NCBI GenBank assembly: GCA_002785585.1
Contig: PEUI01000280.1
Location: 1-10,854, forward strand
Origin: Lysobacterales bacterium CG02_land_8_20_14_3_00_62_12
GTDB taxonomy: Bacteria > Pseudomonadota > Gammaproteobacteria > Xanthomonadales > Ahniellaceae
Direction: 5' to 3'
DNA: 10,854 bases
Positions 1 through 6,494 of the stretch are shown here, one piece after another (the first letter of the stretch is position 1; every line of letters begins with the position of its first letter). The notes below the pieces were generated by a model, which worked only from the letters and a program-made list of their open reading frames with translations, did no database searches and had not been told where the DNA came from. Position numbers and translations under genes: made by a program.

Positions 1-934
1 CATCCGGATCGGAATCGTTGGCGAGCACGTTGATCACGACCGGCGTTAGTGGGGTGGCGGTTGCGTTGTCGGCATTGGCAATCGGCGGGTTGTTGATCGG
101 CGCCACGATGGTAATGGTCACCGACGCACTGGCGCTGCCGCCGCGACCATCGCTGATGGTGTAGCTAAAACTGTCGGCACCGCTAGCGCTCGCGTTGGGC
201 AGATAATCAATGCTGCCGTTGCCATTGAGGGTGACGCTGCCTGACGACGGCTGGCTGATGCTGATGACGCTGAGTGGATCGCCGTCCGGGTCGGAATCGT
301 TGTCGAGCACGGCAATCGTTACCGCTACGCCGGGTGCGGTAGTGGCGCTATCGGCGAGCGCGATCGGCGGCTGGTTGAGGGCGATGACACTGACCGCAAC
401 GCTGGCGCTATCGCTGCCGCCGCGGCCGTCGCTGATGCTGTAGGTAAAGCGGTCGCTGCCGCTGAATGCCGGTGGCGGCGTATAGGTGACCCGGCCATCC
501 GGCGTAATCTGCGTGCTGCCACCCGCCGTGGATGGCGTTACCGCCGTAATCGTCAGCGCATCACCATCGGCATCGGTATCGTTGGCGAGTACGGCGATGG
601 TGATCGGGGTATTGGCACTGGTGCTGGCGCTGTCATCTTTGGCATCCGGCGGGTTGTTGACCACCACCGGCTGCACGCTGATGCCGACCGCAGCGGTGGC
701 GCTCAAGCCGCTCGGATCGCTGACGGTATAGCTGAAGCTATCGGCGCCGACAAAGCCAGCAGTGGGCATATACATCACCATATTGCCGACAATCTGCGCG
801 CTGCCGTGGGCCGGCGTCGATACGGCGGTGATCTGCAACGCCTGGCCATCCGGGTCGCTGTCATTGGCGAGCACATCGATCAGCGTACCGGTCGAATTGG
901 CCGCCACGACGAAGCTGTCGGCCACCGCGATCGG
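1..934 (-). repeat. Tandem 282-bp coding repeats (94 residues each)
   Basis: The same segment, encoding L-A/D-N-D-S/T-D-x-D-G, recurs with its left end at 864, 582, 300 and 18, exactly 282 bp apart each time. Repeats occupy residues 336-429, 430-523, 524-617 and 618 onward. Similarity is visible in DNA as well as protein, for example around the ISDGRGGS segments near 410-430 and 130-155. Identical unit length suggests expansion by duplication or unequal recombination. The array continues beyond the left edge, so the copy number is unknown. Confidence 0.9.
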
Positions 935-1939
935 CGTGCGATCCAGATATTGGCGAGTGCCCACGGTAGTGATCGTGGTGGGTACGCCTTGCCGTGACCG
1001 ATAGACATTGACCGTGCGCGGATGGACGCTGATCGGCGAGCGCAGGGCACGGCGGACCGCCGCCGGGCCCGCCACCTGGTTGGTGGGTACGAACGCACCC
1101 TGGCCACCAAACTCGTAGCGCAGCAACACCGAGACCTGATCATCGTTCTGGGTTTGGCCGAACGCATCGCTGATCTCGCTATGTTCGGCTTGGCCGGTGA
1201 CGCTCCAACCGCGCCGACCCAGGTACTTGTCCAGCGCCAGCGACAGGCGCGCCTGGTGGGCGCCCTGGGCGCCGTCTTCGTAATCCAGCCCGGCCGTGGC
1301 CCGCAGCGCCAAGCCATCAAAAAAACGACCGAAGCGCAAGCCGGTGCCGACGCCGTAGGGTTTGGTTGTGATCGGCGTGAGCTGCTGGACCGTCTGCAAC
1401 TGGGTGAAGCGGCCGATGTCATCGGTACCGGTCAGGGTATTGATCTGCTCGTCGATCAAGCTGCCGGTGTTGCGGCCACTGCTGGCAGCGGCGGAAACAT
1501 AGCTACTGAGAAAATAGTCATTGCGTTCGACCCCGAACGAGACCGTTGCCTTGCGGTCGTTGTTGGCGTTCTGATCGATCGCGAACGAGAGTTTTGCCAC
1601 CAACGCTTTTTGTGGCTGTTCACGCAGTTGCGCCGCAGTGAGGGCGCCCCACAGCCAGTTGTAATCAAGCTGCAAGCCGCCGGCACCGCCGTTCTGCCAC
1701 CACAGCTGAGCAACCAAAGCGCTCTCGCCATCATCGGCCGCAAATACCCGCATGGCCTCGCCCTGATTATTGCCATCCTGGTCGATGCCGATCGACACGC
1801 GACCGTTGCCGCCCACATAAGTGAGCGGCACGCTCGGTGTGGTCAGCGGGGAATCCTCTGGTAGCCCGGAACTCGGTTGCGCCAAGACTGGATTGACCAT
1901 CGCTGCAAACACCAGCGCGAATACGATTCTGCGTTTCAT
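1..1939 (-). CDS. Large secreted surface protein: N-terminal beta-barrel-like region plus tandem ~94-residue Ig/cadherin-like repeats (5' part only)
   Basis: One uninterrupted minus-strand frame runs from ATG at 1939 off the left edge (646 codons visible). GAGGGG at 1946-1951 lies 6 nt upstream and fixes the start. Residues 1-20 are a signal peptide (MKRR, then a hydrophobic stretch, ending PVLA before QPSS), so the protein is exported. Residues ~45-280 hold about twelve short amphipathic strands separated by polar turns rich in D, N and G, the last ending RYEF; this looks like an outer-membrane barrel. Residues ~281-335 are a linker. From residue 336 there are three complete repeats and part of a fourth, each beginning P-I/D-A-x-A/D-D and carrying VLANDSDPDGD-like acidic loops and a FSYTISDGRGGS-like strand. 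These resemble tandem-95/Big_9/cadherin-like domains, and the acidic loops suggest Ca2+ binding. Barrel first, Ig repeats after, is the order of inverse autotransporters (intimin/invasin), but no LysM is seen. Function is probably adhesion; this is inference. The C-terminus is outside the window. Confidence 0.85.
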   Translation of the reverse strand, partial: MKRRIVFALVFAAMVNPVLAQPSSGLPEDSPLTTPSVPLTYVGGNGRVSIGIDQDGNNQGEAMRVFAADDGESALVAQLWWQNGGAGGLQLDYNWLWGALTAAQLREQPQKALVAKLSFAIDQNANNDRKATVSFGVERNDYFLSSYVSAAASSGRNTGSLIDEQINTLTGTDDIGRFTQLQTVQQLTPITTKPYGVGTGLRFGRFFDGLALRATAGLDYEDGAQGAHQARLSLALDKYLGRRGWSVTGQAEHSEISDAFGQTQNDDQVSVLLRYEFGGQGAFVPTNQVAGPAAVRRALRSPISVHPRTVNVYRSRQGVPTTITTVGTRQYLDRTPIAVADSFVVAANSTGTLIDVLANDSDPDGQALQITAVSTPAHGSAQIVGNMVMYMPTAGFVGADSFSYTVSDPSGLSATAAVGISVQPVVVNNPPDAKDDSASTSANTPITIAVLANDTDADGDALTITAVTPSTAGGSTQITPDGRVTYTPPPAFSGSDRFTYSISDGRGGSDSASVAVSVIALNQPPIALADSATTAPGVAVTIAVLDNDSDPDGDPLSVISISQPSSGSVTLNGNGSIDYLPNASASGADSFSYTISDGRGGSASASVTITIVAPINNPPIANADNATATPLTPVVINVLANDSDPD

Positions 1940-2326
1940 CGGATTCCCCTCGGCCAGAACAAACGTTGTTGGTACCAGTACCGGTATGCGGCGCGACTGT
2001 AGCAAAGAATGGGGTGAAACATACTGAAAATCATCCGCAATCACCGACCAAAGCTGGCGCGAGGGTGGGCGCGAGTAGCGCGCAGTGATTGGCGAGAAGG
2101 TCGCAAGGCGCGTCGCGCCGGAGCCGATAGGTACTGCCGTTGTGGGAGCGTCGACAAGCGTCGCGATCTGGATTCGATAGCGAAATCGCGACGCTTGTCG
2201 GTACTCCCACAAAAGTGGCCTTCCCACAAAGGGCGACATCGCCGCATCCGCGCTACGCGGTTGCGCGGTGCTTGCCGGGTGGCCGCTCGCAAGTTACCGT
2301 GCGTGCGGACTGATCGGGGTTTGGCG
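1940..2326. other. Divergent intergenic region between surface-protein gene and mltD
   Basis: These 387 nt separate two divergent starts (1939 minus, 2327 plus), so promoters for both genes should lie here. No strong sigma70 box was found. Weak candidates are TTGCCG (2272-2277), 17 bp, TACCGT (2295-2300) for mltD, and a minus-strand TTGCTA with a poor -10 about 17 bp on, near 1980-2005. A small hairpin GGCGC-GTC-GCGCC lies at 2107-2119, and GGTACC and TACCGGTA palindromes lie at 1971-1986. The main feature is the REP-like inverted repeat, listed separately. No convincing gene was seen. Confidence 0.5.
2140..2212. repeat. REP/BIME-like inverted repeat with TTGTGGGAG ends
   Basis: The left arm (2140-2167) starts TTGTGGGAG. 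The right arm (2185-2212) is its reverse complement at 25 of 28 positions, with the three mismatches clustered at arm positions 10-12. The arms are separated by 17 nt, so a very stable hairpin or cruciform is possible. A further TCCCACAA, matching the terminal sequence, follows at 2222-2229. GTGGGAG-type termini and intergenic location fit REP elements of Gammaproteobacteria, which are mobilised by RAYT (TnpA-REP) transposases; no RAYT gene is in this window. There is no U-tract next to it, and it lies between divergent genes, so a terminator role is unlikely. Confidence 0.75.
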
Positions 2327-3911
2327 ATGATTCGATGTCTGATTTTGAGTGGGCTTTGCCTCTGCCTGCTGGCGTGTGCCAGCAGCCCGCCACGCGCGGC
2401 GTTGGAGACGTCGGCCGCCAGTTCCCGACGCGGCCTACCTCGGCCGCCAGTTCCCGACGCGGCCTACCTCGCCCATCCATGGGCTCGTCGCCCATCCATG
2501 GGCTCGTCCGCCATCCCTGGCGTCGACGCTGCCCAATGGCGATCTGGGTGCGGCCGAGGTGGCGTTTGAAAAAGCGCTGGGCGAGTGGTTGCACGCCGAT
2601 CAGGAGGCCGACGAAGACGCGCTGAACTCGGCCCGTCGCCATTTGGATGCGGTGGTTGCTGCCTGCGTTGCTGAAAGCGGTTGTGATACCGCCATGGCCC
2701 TGGCCGCGCAATCGCGCGCGCTCGAGCGCATGCAGTTGGCCCTGGTCGGCCGCCGTGCCGACGACAGCAGCGACGAAGTGCTGGTCGAAGAAGCGCTGGT
2801 CGATGCCCATCCGGTGGTGCCATTGGCGCAACTGCCGGAGGTGGCGCGCAGCGTGGCTTTGCTCAAAGGGCGCAAGCTCGACGACGTGATCCGCGTCAAC
2901 GAGGCGGTTAAAGCGTCGATCGAGGAATGGCTGACCTGGATGCGGCCGAATCTGTTGGATACGCACGAGAACTACCAGTATTTGCGCCATCGGATGTGGC
3001 CGGTGTACGAGTCCGCCGGCCTGCCCGAGGCCTTGTTGTTTGGGTTGCTGGCGAAGGAATCCGGTGGCAAGGTACACGCGGTTTCGCGGGCTGGGGCGGC
3101 GGGCCTGCTGCAGTTCATGCCGGCCACGGCGTCGCGTTACGGTCTCTCGCTCAACGGCAGTTTTGATGAGCGTTTTGATGCGCGTCGGATCACCGAAGCC
3201 AATGTGGCCTACTTCAACGACCAGTTTCGGGTCTTCAATGACGATCTGGAGCTGGCGCTGGCGGCCTACAACGGCGGCGAGGGCCGGGTCGGTCGCCTGG
3301 CCGGTGGCGGCGGTCATTCGTTCTGGGAACCGCGGGTGTACAACGCGCTGCCGCCAGAGACCCGCGACTACGTGCCGATGGTATTGGCGGCGGCTTGGCT
3401 GTATCTGCATCCGGACGACTACGGGCTGGTGTTTCCGGTGATCGATGCCAGCCCATCGAGCATTACCCTGGAACACGCCGCCTCGATCAACGAGCTTGCC
3501 GTCTGCATGGGGCAATTTGGCAACCCACGCGGCTGGTTTCGCACGCTGCGCAACCTCAATCCCCGCACCCAAGCCGATACCCGAATCGCCGAAGGCACCA
3601 CGCTGGATGTGCCGAAAGCAGCGGCCGCCGCTTACGCCGCCCGTTGTCGTAGCGGCCTGCTGGCGGCACGCAGCGTGGAATTGCACGATGCCCGCAAGCC
3701 GCTGGCAGCCAGGTCTCCGCAGCGGCCGCGGCGCACTGGTGTGGCTGGCAAAACCCATGTCGTGCAAAAAGGCGAGACCCTGCACAGCATCTCGAAACGC
3801 CTTGGCTGCGCGGCGGCGCCGGTGGCTGCCGCCAATCAACTGCGACCGCCGCAGTACCTGATTCGCGTTGGCCAGCGCTTGCAGCTACCGGCGGCTTGCC
3901 AGCGCGCTTGA
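2327..3911 (+). CDS. mltD: MltD-like lipoprotein lytic transglycosylase (SLT + LysM), leader and body out of frame
   Basis: This is a murein-cleaving lytic transglycosylase of the outer-membrane lipoprotein type. The start is ATG 2327, with GGGG at 2316-2319 as a weak ribosome site. The leader MIRCLILSGLCLCLLACASS has a lipobox LLAC (lipidated Cys at 2375-2377), and Ala at +2 predicts outer-membrane sorting. This frame stops at 2567-2569. The body lies in another frame, open from GTG 2349 to TGA 3909-3911 (520 codons). It contains the SLT domain with catalytic Glu in LAKESGG (3057-3059), GLLQFMPATA, AYNGGEGRV and LPPETRDYVP, then a C-terminal LysM (HVVQKGETLHSISKRLG...). GTG 2349 follows a TGA directly and gives an Arg-rich N-terminus with no export signal, so I do not believe it is the native start. 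The break falls in tandem duplications at 2411-2506. Removing one 19-bp unit gives one open 521-residue protein. The gene may be phase-variable, a pseudogene or misassembled. Confidence 0.85.
2411..2468 (+). repeat. Perfect 29-bp tandem duplication inside mltD
   Basis: Two identical adjacent 29-bp units, 2411-2439 and 2440-2468, each begin TCGGCCGCCAGTTCCCGACG. They lie just after the lipobox, in the linker before the catalytic body. Because 29 is not a multiple of 3, gain or loss of a unit shifts the frame. A third unit would put the leader in frame with the SLT body, without a stop codon. Confidence 0.95.
2469..2525 (+). repeat. 19-bp tandem repeat (two perfect copies plus one degenerate) inside mltD
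   Basis: Units TCGCCCATCCATGGGCTCG at 2469-2487 and 2488-2506 are identical; 2507-2525 is a third copy with 5 mismatches. Each perfect unit contains the inverted repeat GCCCAT-CC-ATGGGC, so single strands can fold back, which favours slippage. With two perfect copies the lipoprotein leader is out of frame with the body; one copy (or four) restores the frame. Confidence 0.95.
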
Positions 3912-4038
3912 TCTGGAGATAACGCCGCGCCCGGTCGTGGTGGGGTGAAACCCCAAAAGTTCGTAGTCGGAACGCAGTCGATTCGAAATCGGTGGGGTTG
4001 GCGGCGCGGGCGGCCAGCGCGTCAGCTTGCCTCCGTGC
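3912..4038. other. Intergenic stretch after mltD
   Basis: This short non-coding stretch contains a hairpin TGGGGT-GAA-ACCCCA (3941-3955) and a second one, CGATT-CGA-AATCG (3979-3991). Neither is followed by a T-run, so no intrinsic terminator for mltD can be called. Confidence 0.4.
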
Positions 4039-4067
4039 TTGTCCGTAATAACGACTCTCGTTATGAT
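4039..4067 (+). promoter_or_regulatory. higBA promoter with palindromic operator
   Basis: TTGTCC (4039-4044) and TATGAT (4062-4067) are separated by exactly 17 bp, a good sigma70 arrangement with a near-consensus -10. In the spacer, and overlapping the -10, is a perfect inverted repeat ATAACGA-CTC-TCGTTAT (4048-4064). HigA-family antitoxins and HigBA complexes are known to repress their own promoters by binding such palindromes, so this is the likely autoregulatory operator. The first start codon with a ribosome site is at 4090, giving a short leader. Confidence 0.65.
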
Positions 4068-4089
4068 CGAACCAGGTGCGGAGATCGAG

Positions 4090-4371
4090 ATGATCGTTAG
4101 CTTCCGTTGTCCGAACACCGAGCGGATCTACCATGGTGGCTCGCCACGGGCGTTCCCGGCCAGCATCCACGCGGTGGCCGAGCGCAAACTAACGCAGCTG
4201 GCCACGGTCACCCGCCTGGCAGACTTGGCGGTGCCGCCCGGCAACCGTTTGGAGGTGTTGCTGGGTACTCGCAAAGGACAACACAGCATACGGATCAACG
4301 GCAAATATCGTCTGTGTTTTCGCTGGCAGGGCAGCGACGCTTACGATGTCGAAATCGTTGATTACCACTGA
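4090..4371 (+). CDS. higB: HigB-type toxin (RelE superfamily mRNA interferase)
   Basis: The 93-residue product belongs to the HigB/RelE toxin family, ribosome-dependent mRNA endonucleases that block translation when antitoxin is lost. It begins MIVSFRCPNTERIY, as HigB proteins commonly do. The core RLEVLLGTRKGQHSIRINGK contains basic residues (R61, K62, R68, K72, R74) in the region of the catalytic site, and it ends D-Y-H (91-93), a typical family C-terminus. The start ATG 4090 is chosen over an upstream in-frame ATG at 4027 because GGAG lies at 4080-4083, 6 nt before it, because it matches family length, and because 4027 lies before the promoter. It is followed after 60 nt by higA in the toxin-first order typical of HigBA. 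Activity is inferred from family. Confidence 0.88.
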   Translation: MIVSFRCPNTERIYHGGSPRAFPASIHAVAERKLTQLATVTRLADLAVPPGNRLEVLLGTRKGQHSIRINGKYRLCFRWQGSDAYDVEIVDYH

Positions 4372-4431
4372 AGTTCAATACACTCTCTTCAACCAGCGTT
4401 TGGTCGGCTTGATCAACTTTTGGAGCTCGTG

Positions 4432-4746
4432 ATGGCAACGATCAACAAGCAGCGTCCACCGGTGCACCCAGGGGACATATTGGCAGAAGAATTTCTGCTA
4501 CCGATGCACATGAGCCAATACCGATTGGCCAAGGAGTGCCAGATGAGCCCGCGCCACGTCAACGAGTTGGTAAAGCGCCTGCGTGCAGTAACCGCGCCTA
4601 CGGCGCTAGCGCTGGGAAAATTCTTCGGCGTGGACCCACAGTGGTGGATGAATTTGCAGAGTCACTACGAACTCGAACTGGCACGGCGTTCCACTGTGGT
4701 CGCCAAGAAAGTCGCCCGCGTGAAGCCATTCGCGAACGCCGCGTAG
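4432..4746 (+). CDS. higA: HigA-family antitoxin (XRE-type HTH DNA-binding protein)
   Basis: The 104-residue product neutralises HigB and represses the operon. Residues ~10-22 (PVHPGDILAEEFL) and the helix-turn-helix at ~27-66 (MSQYRLAKECQMSPRHVNEL, then LALGKFFGVDPQWW) match the HigA/VapI family, including the WWMNLQxHYELE segment at 71-83. The C-terminus is basic (KKVARVKP). ATG 4432 is preferred over an in-frame TTG at 4420 because GGAG (4422-4425) sits 6 nt upstream. The 60-nt gap after higB holds the 8-bp palindrome TTGATCAA (4409-4416). The gene ends 33 nt from the convergent hflD stop; no strong terminator is visible between them, only a 4-bp stem AGAC-AAAA-GTCT. Confidence 0.88.
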   Translation: MATINKQRPPVHPGDILAEEFLLPMHMSQYRLAKECQMSPRHVNELVKRLRAVTAPTALALGKFFGVDPQWWMNLQSHYELELARRSTVVAKKVARVKPFANAA

Positions 4747-4779
4747 ACAAAAGTCTCAAGGTACTGCGCGCCACCCAGC

Positions 4780-5385
4780 TCAGCCTGTCAACAGCTGCCG
4801 GGCCTGCTCCAGAATGCGCCGACGATGCAGTAACAGGCGCCAGCCATTGCCGCCGGATTGCCGCCACAACACGGCGGCGCGGACGGCGGCGAGCAGCAGG
4901 GCGCGAATCCGGCAGACATTGCGCGGCTGGCTGAGTTGCTCCGGCTGGCCCGGCACGATAACGCGCGGATTGAGCGTGCTCAAAGTCTCGGTGTAGGCCG
5001 CGCTCATGCGCTCGATGACGTTGTCGTGGATCAGGCCGAAAGCATCGCGGGCGCGTTCCGCGGAGCGGATCCGTTCGGCGATCAAATCCAGCAGGCCGCG
5101 GCGACGGGATAATTTGCGTTCCGCCTGCAGCACGGTGACTGCCATGCGCAGCAGGTGGGCGTCGCTGGCGTTGCCGTCCAGCTCGCGGATCAGGCCATGC
5201 AGACCCGGATGGATCGCGGCGACGCCGCCGTAGACGTCGGCGGCACAATTGGCATCCAGATGAAACAGACTGTCGATCAAGGGGCGTACTTCGGCCTCGT
5301 CCCAGTTGCCTTGTTGCGCCAGTCGATCCACCTGATGCAGGCATTGCATCAGCGCGCCCAGGGCAATGATGGCAGCGGTTTTCAT
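4780..5385 (-). CDS. hflD: HflD, peripheral membrane lysogenization-regulator homologue
   Basis: The 201-residue product (E. coli HflD is about 213) begins MKTAAIIALGALMQCLHQVD and contains LDANCAADVYGG, then LLRMAVTVLQAERKLSRR and a C-terminal RALLLAAVRAAVLWRQSGGN segment, all typical of HflD. In E. coli HflD is a mainly helical protein at the inner membrane that affects phage lambda CII; its cellular housekeeping role is not settled. Its ATG (5385-5383) overlaps the mnmA TGA (5384-5382) as ATGA, pointing to translational coupling. The linkage mnmA-hflD is conserved in Gammaproteobacteria; purB, which follows in E. coli, is absent here, and the next gene is convergent higA. Confidence 0.92.
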   Translation of the reverse strand: MKTAAIIALGALMQCLHQVDRLAQQGNWDEAEVRPLIDSLFHLDANCAADVYGGVAAIHPGLHGLIRELDGNASDAHLLRMAVTVLQAERKLSRRRGLLDLIAERIRSAERARDAFGLIHDNVIERMSAAYTETLSTLNPRVIVPGQPEQLSQPRNVCRIRALLLAAVRAAVLWRQSGGNGWRLLLHRRRILEQARQLLTG

Positions 5386-6494
5386 TCCTCCACCCAGCCG
5401 CCGTAAACGGCATCGGTGGTCTGAATCACGGCGCCGCCCAGACATTCTTGATCGCGATAAAACACCACCGACTGGCCGGGGGTTACGGCACGTTGGGGCC
5501 GGTCGAAGGTCACCTGCAATTTGGCGTCGGCGTGTACCTGCACCGTGCAATTTTGATCGGGCTGCCGATAGCGGGTTTTGGCGGTACACGTAAACGCCGA
5601 TGCCGGCGCTGCTCCCGCCACCCAGGTGGCGCCGTCGGCAGTGAGACGCTGCGAATAGAGCAGCGGATGCTCGCCGCCCTGGACCGCAATCAACACATTG
5701 CGCGCGCGATCCTTGCCGACTACATACCAGGCTTGGGGCCCGGCATCGCGGCGACCGCCGACCCCCAAGCCTTCGCGCTGGCCAATGGTGTAGAAGCTGA
5801 TGCCGACGTGCTCGCCGATGACGATGCCTGCGGGCGTCTCGATGGCACCGGTGGCGGTTTCGACATAGCGTCCCAGGAACTCTCGGAAGCGGCGTTCGCC
5901 GATAAAACAAATGCCGGTGGAATCTTTTTTCGTTGCCGTTGTCAAGCCTGCGGCGGCGGCGATCTGGCGCACCTCGGGTTTTCGCAGGTGGCCAATCGGA
6001 AACCGCGTGCACGCCAGTGCCTGCTGGCTGATCGCGTGCAAAAAATAGCTTTGGTCTTTGTTGTCATCGACGGCGCGCAGCAGGCGATAGCGGCCGTCGA
6101 TGCAGTCCGAACGCGCATAGTGACCGGTGGCGATCTGCGCGTAATCAAGATCGGCGGCGTGCTCGATAAACGTCTTGAACTTGATTTCACGATTGCACAG
6201 CACATCCGGATTGGGCGTGCGTCCGGCCTGATATTCGGCAATGAAATGCTGGAACACGCCGTCCCAATATTCCGCGGCAAAATTGCGCGCGTAAAAAGCG
6301 ATGCCGATCCGTTGGCAAACCTGCTCGGCATCGGCGGCATCCTGGGCGGCGGGGCAGGGTCCAGTGGGATCGTCCTCTTCCCAGTTTTTCATGAACATGC
6401 CGGCGACTTCGAAGTGCTGCTGCTGGAGCAACAGCGCCGCTACCGAAGAGTCGACGCCGCCGGAGACGCCGACCATGATCCGCTGGGGGTTCAC
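5382..6494 (-). CDS. mnmA: tRNA-specific 2-thiouridylase MnmA
   Basis: This enzyme adds sulfur to U34 of tRNA Lys, Glu and Gln in an ATP-dependent reaction, with sulfur usually relayed through TusE. The 370-residue protein has the PP-loop SGGVDSS (11-17), the FMKNWEEDD segment (34-42), catalytic Cys100 in PNPDVLCNREIKF, the ATGHYAR adenylate-site strand (~122-128), DNKDQSYFL (144-152) and the second catalytic Cys196 in DSTGICFIGER. Length and motifs are those of an intact enzyme. The start is GTG 6494, overlapping the nudJ stop as GTGA. There is no clear ribosome site before it, so initiation probably depends on coupling. An internal ATG at codon 7 is a possible alternative. It is the middle gene of nudJ-mnmA-hflD. 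Confidence 0.97.
   Translation of the reverse strand: MNPQRIMVGVSGGVDSSVAALLLQQQHFEVAGMFMKNWEEDDPTGPCPAAQDAADAEQVCQRIGIAFYARNFAAEYWDGVFQHFIAEYQAGRTPNPDVLCNREIKFKTFIEHAADLDYAQIATGHYARSDCIDGRYRLLRAVDDNKDQSYFLHAISQQALACTRFPIGHLRKPEVRQIAAAAGLTTATKKDSTGICFIGERRFREFLGRYVETATGAIETPAGIVIGEHVGISFYTIGQREGLGVGGRRDAGPQAWYVVGKDRARNVLIAVQGGEHPLLYSQRLTADGATWVAGAAPASAFTCTAKTRYRQPDQNCTVQVHADAKLQVTFDRPQRAVTPGQSVVFYRDQECLGGAVIQTTDAVYGGWVEE

Noticed and set aside
1022..1864. Plus-strand open frame (280 codons) opposite the surface-protein gene
   Set aside because: The minus strand gives a signal peptide, ribosome site and repeat domains in one frame; the plus frame has no recognisable content.
2411..2525. CRISPR-like repeat array
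   Set aside because: The units are directly adjacent with no spacers, and they lie inside a coding region.
2253..3839. Long minus-strand open frame (528 codons) opposite mltD
   Set aside because: Its translation has no domain or export signal and is rich in Arg, His and Gln, as expected from the complement of a GC-rich gene; the plus strand has clear SLT and LysM motifs.
2349..3911. GTG 2349 as the true start of mltD
   Set aside because: It directly follows an in-frame TGA and yields an Arg-rich N-terminus without an export signal, while a proper lipobox leader exists 22 nt upstream in another frame.
3941..3955. Hairpin TGGGGT-GAA-ACCCCA as a terminator for mltD
   Set aside because: The stem is only 6 bp and no T-run follows on either strand.
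3979..3991. T-arm-like CGATTCGAAATCG as a tRNA remnant or attachment site
   Set aside because: No acceptor stem, anticodon arm or CCA could be assembled around it; a 5-bp stem alone is not enough.
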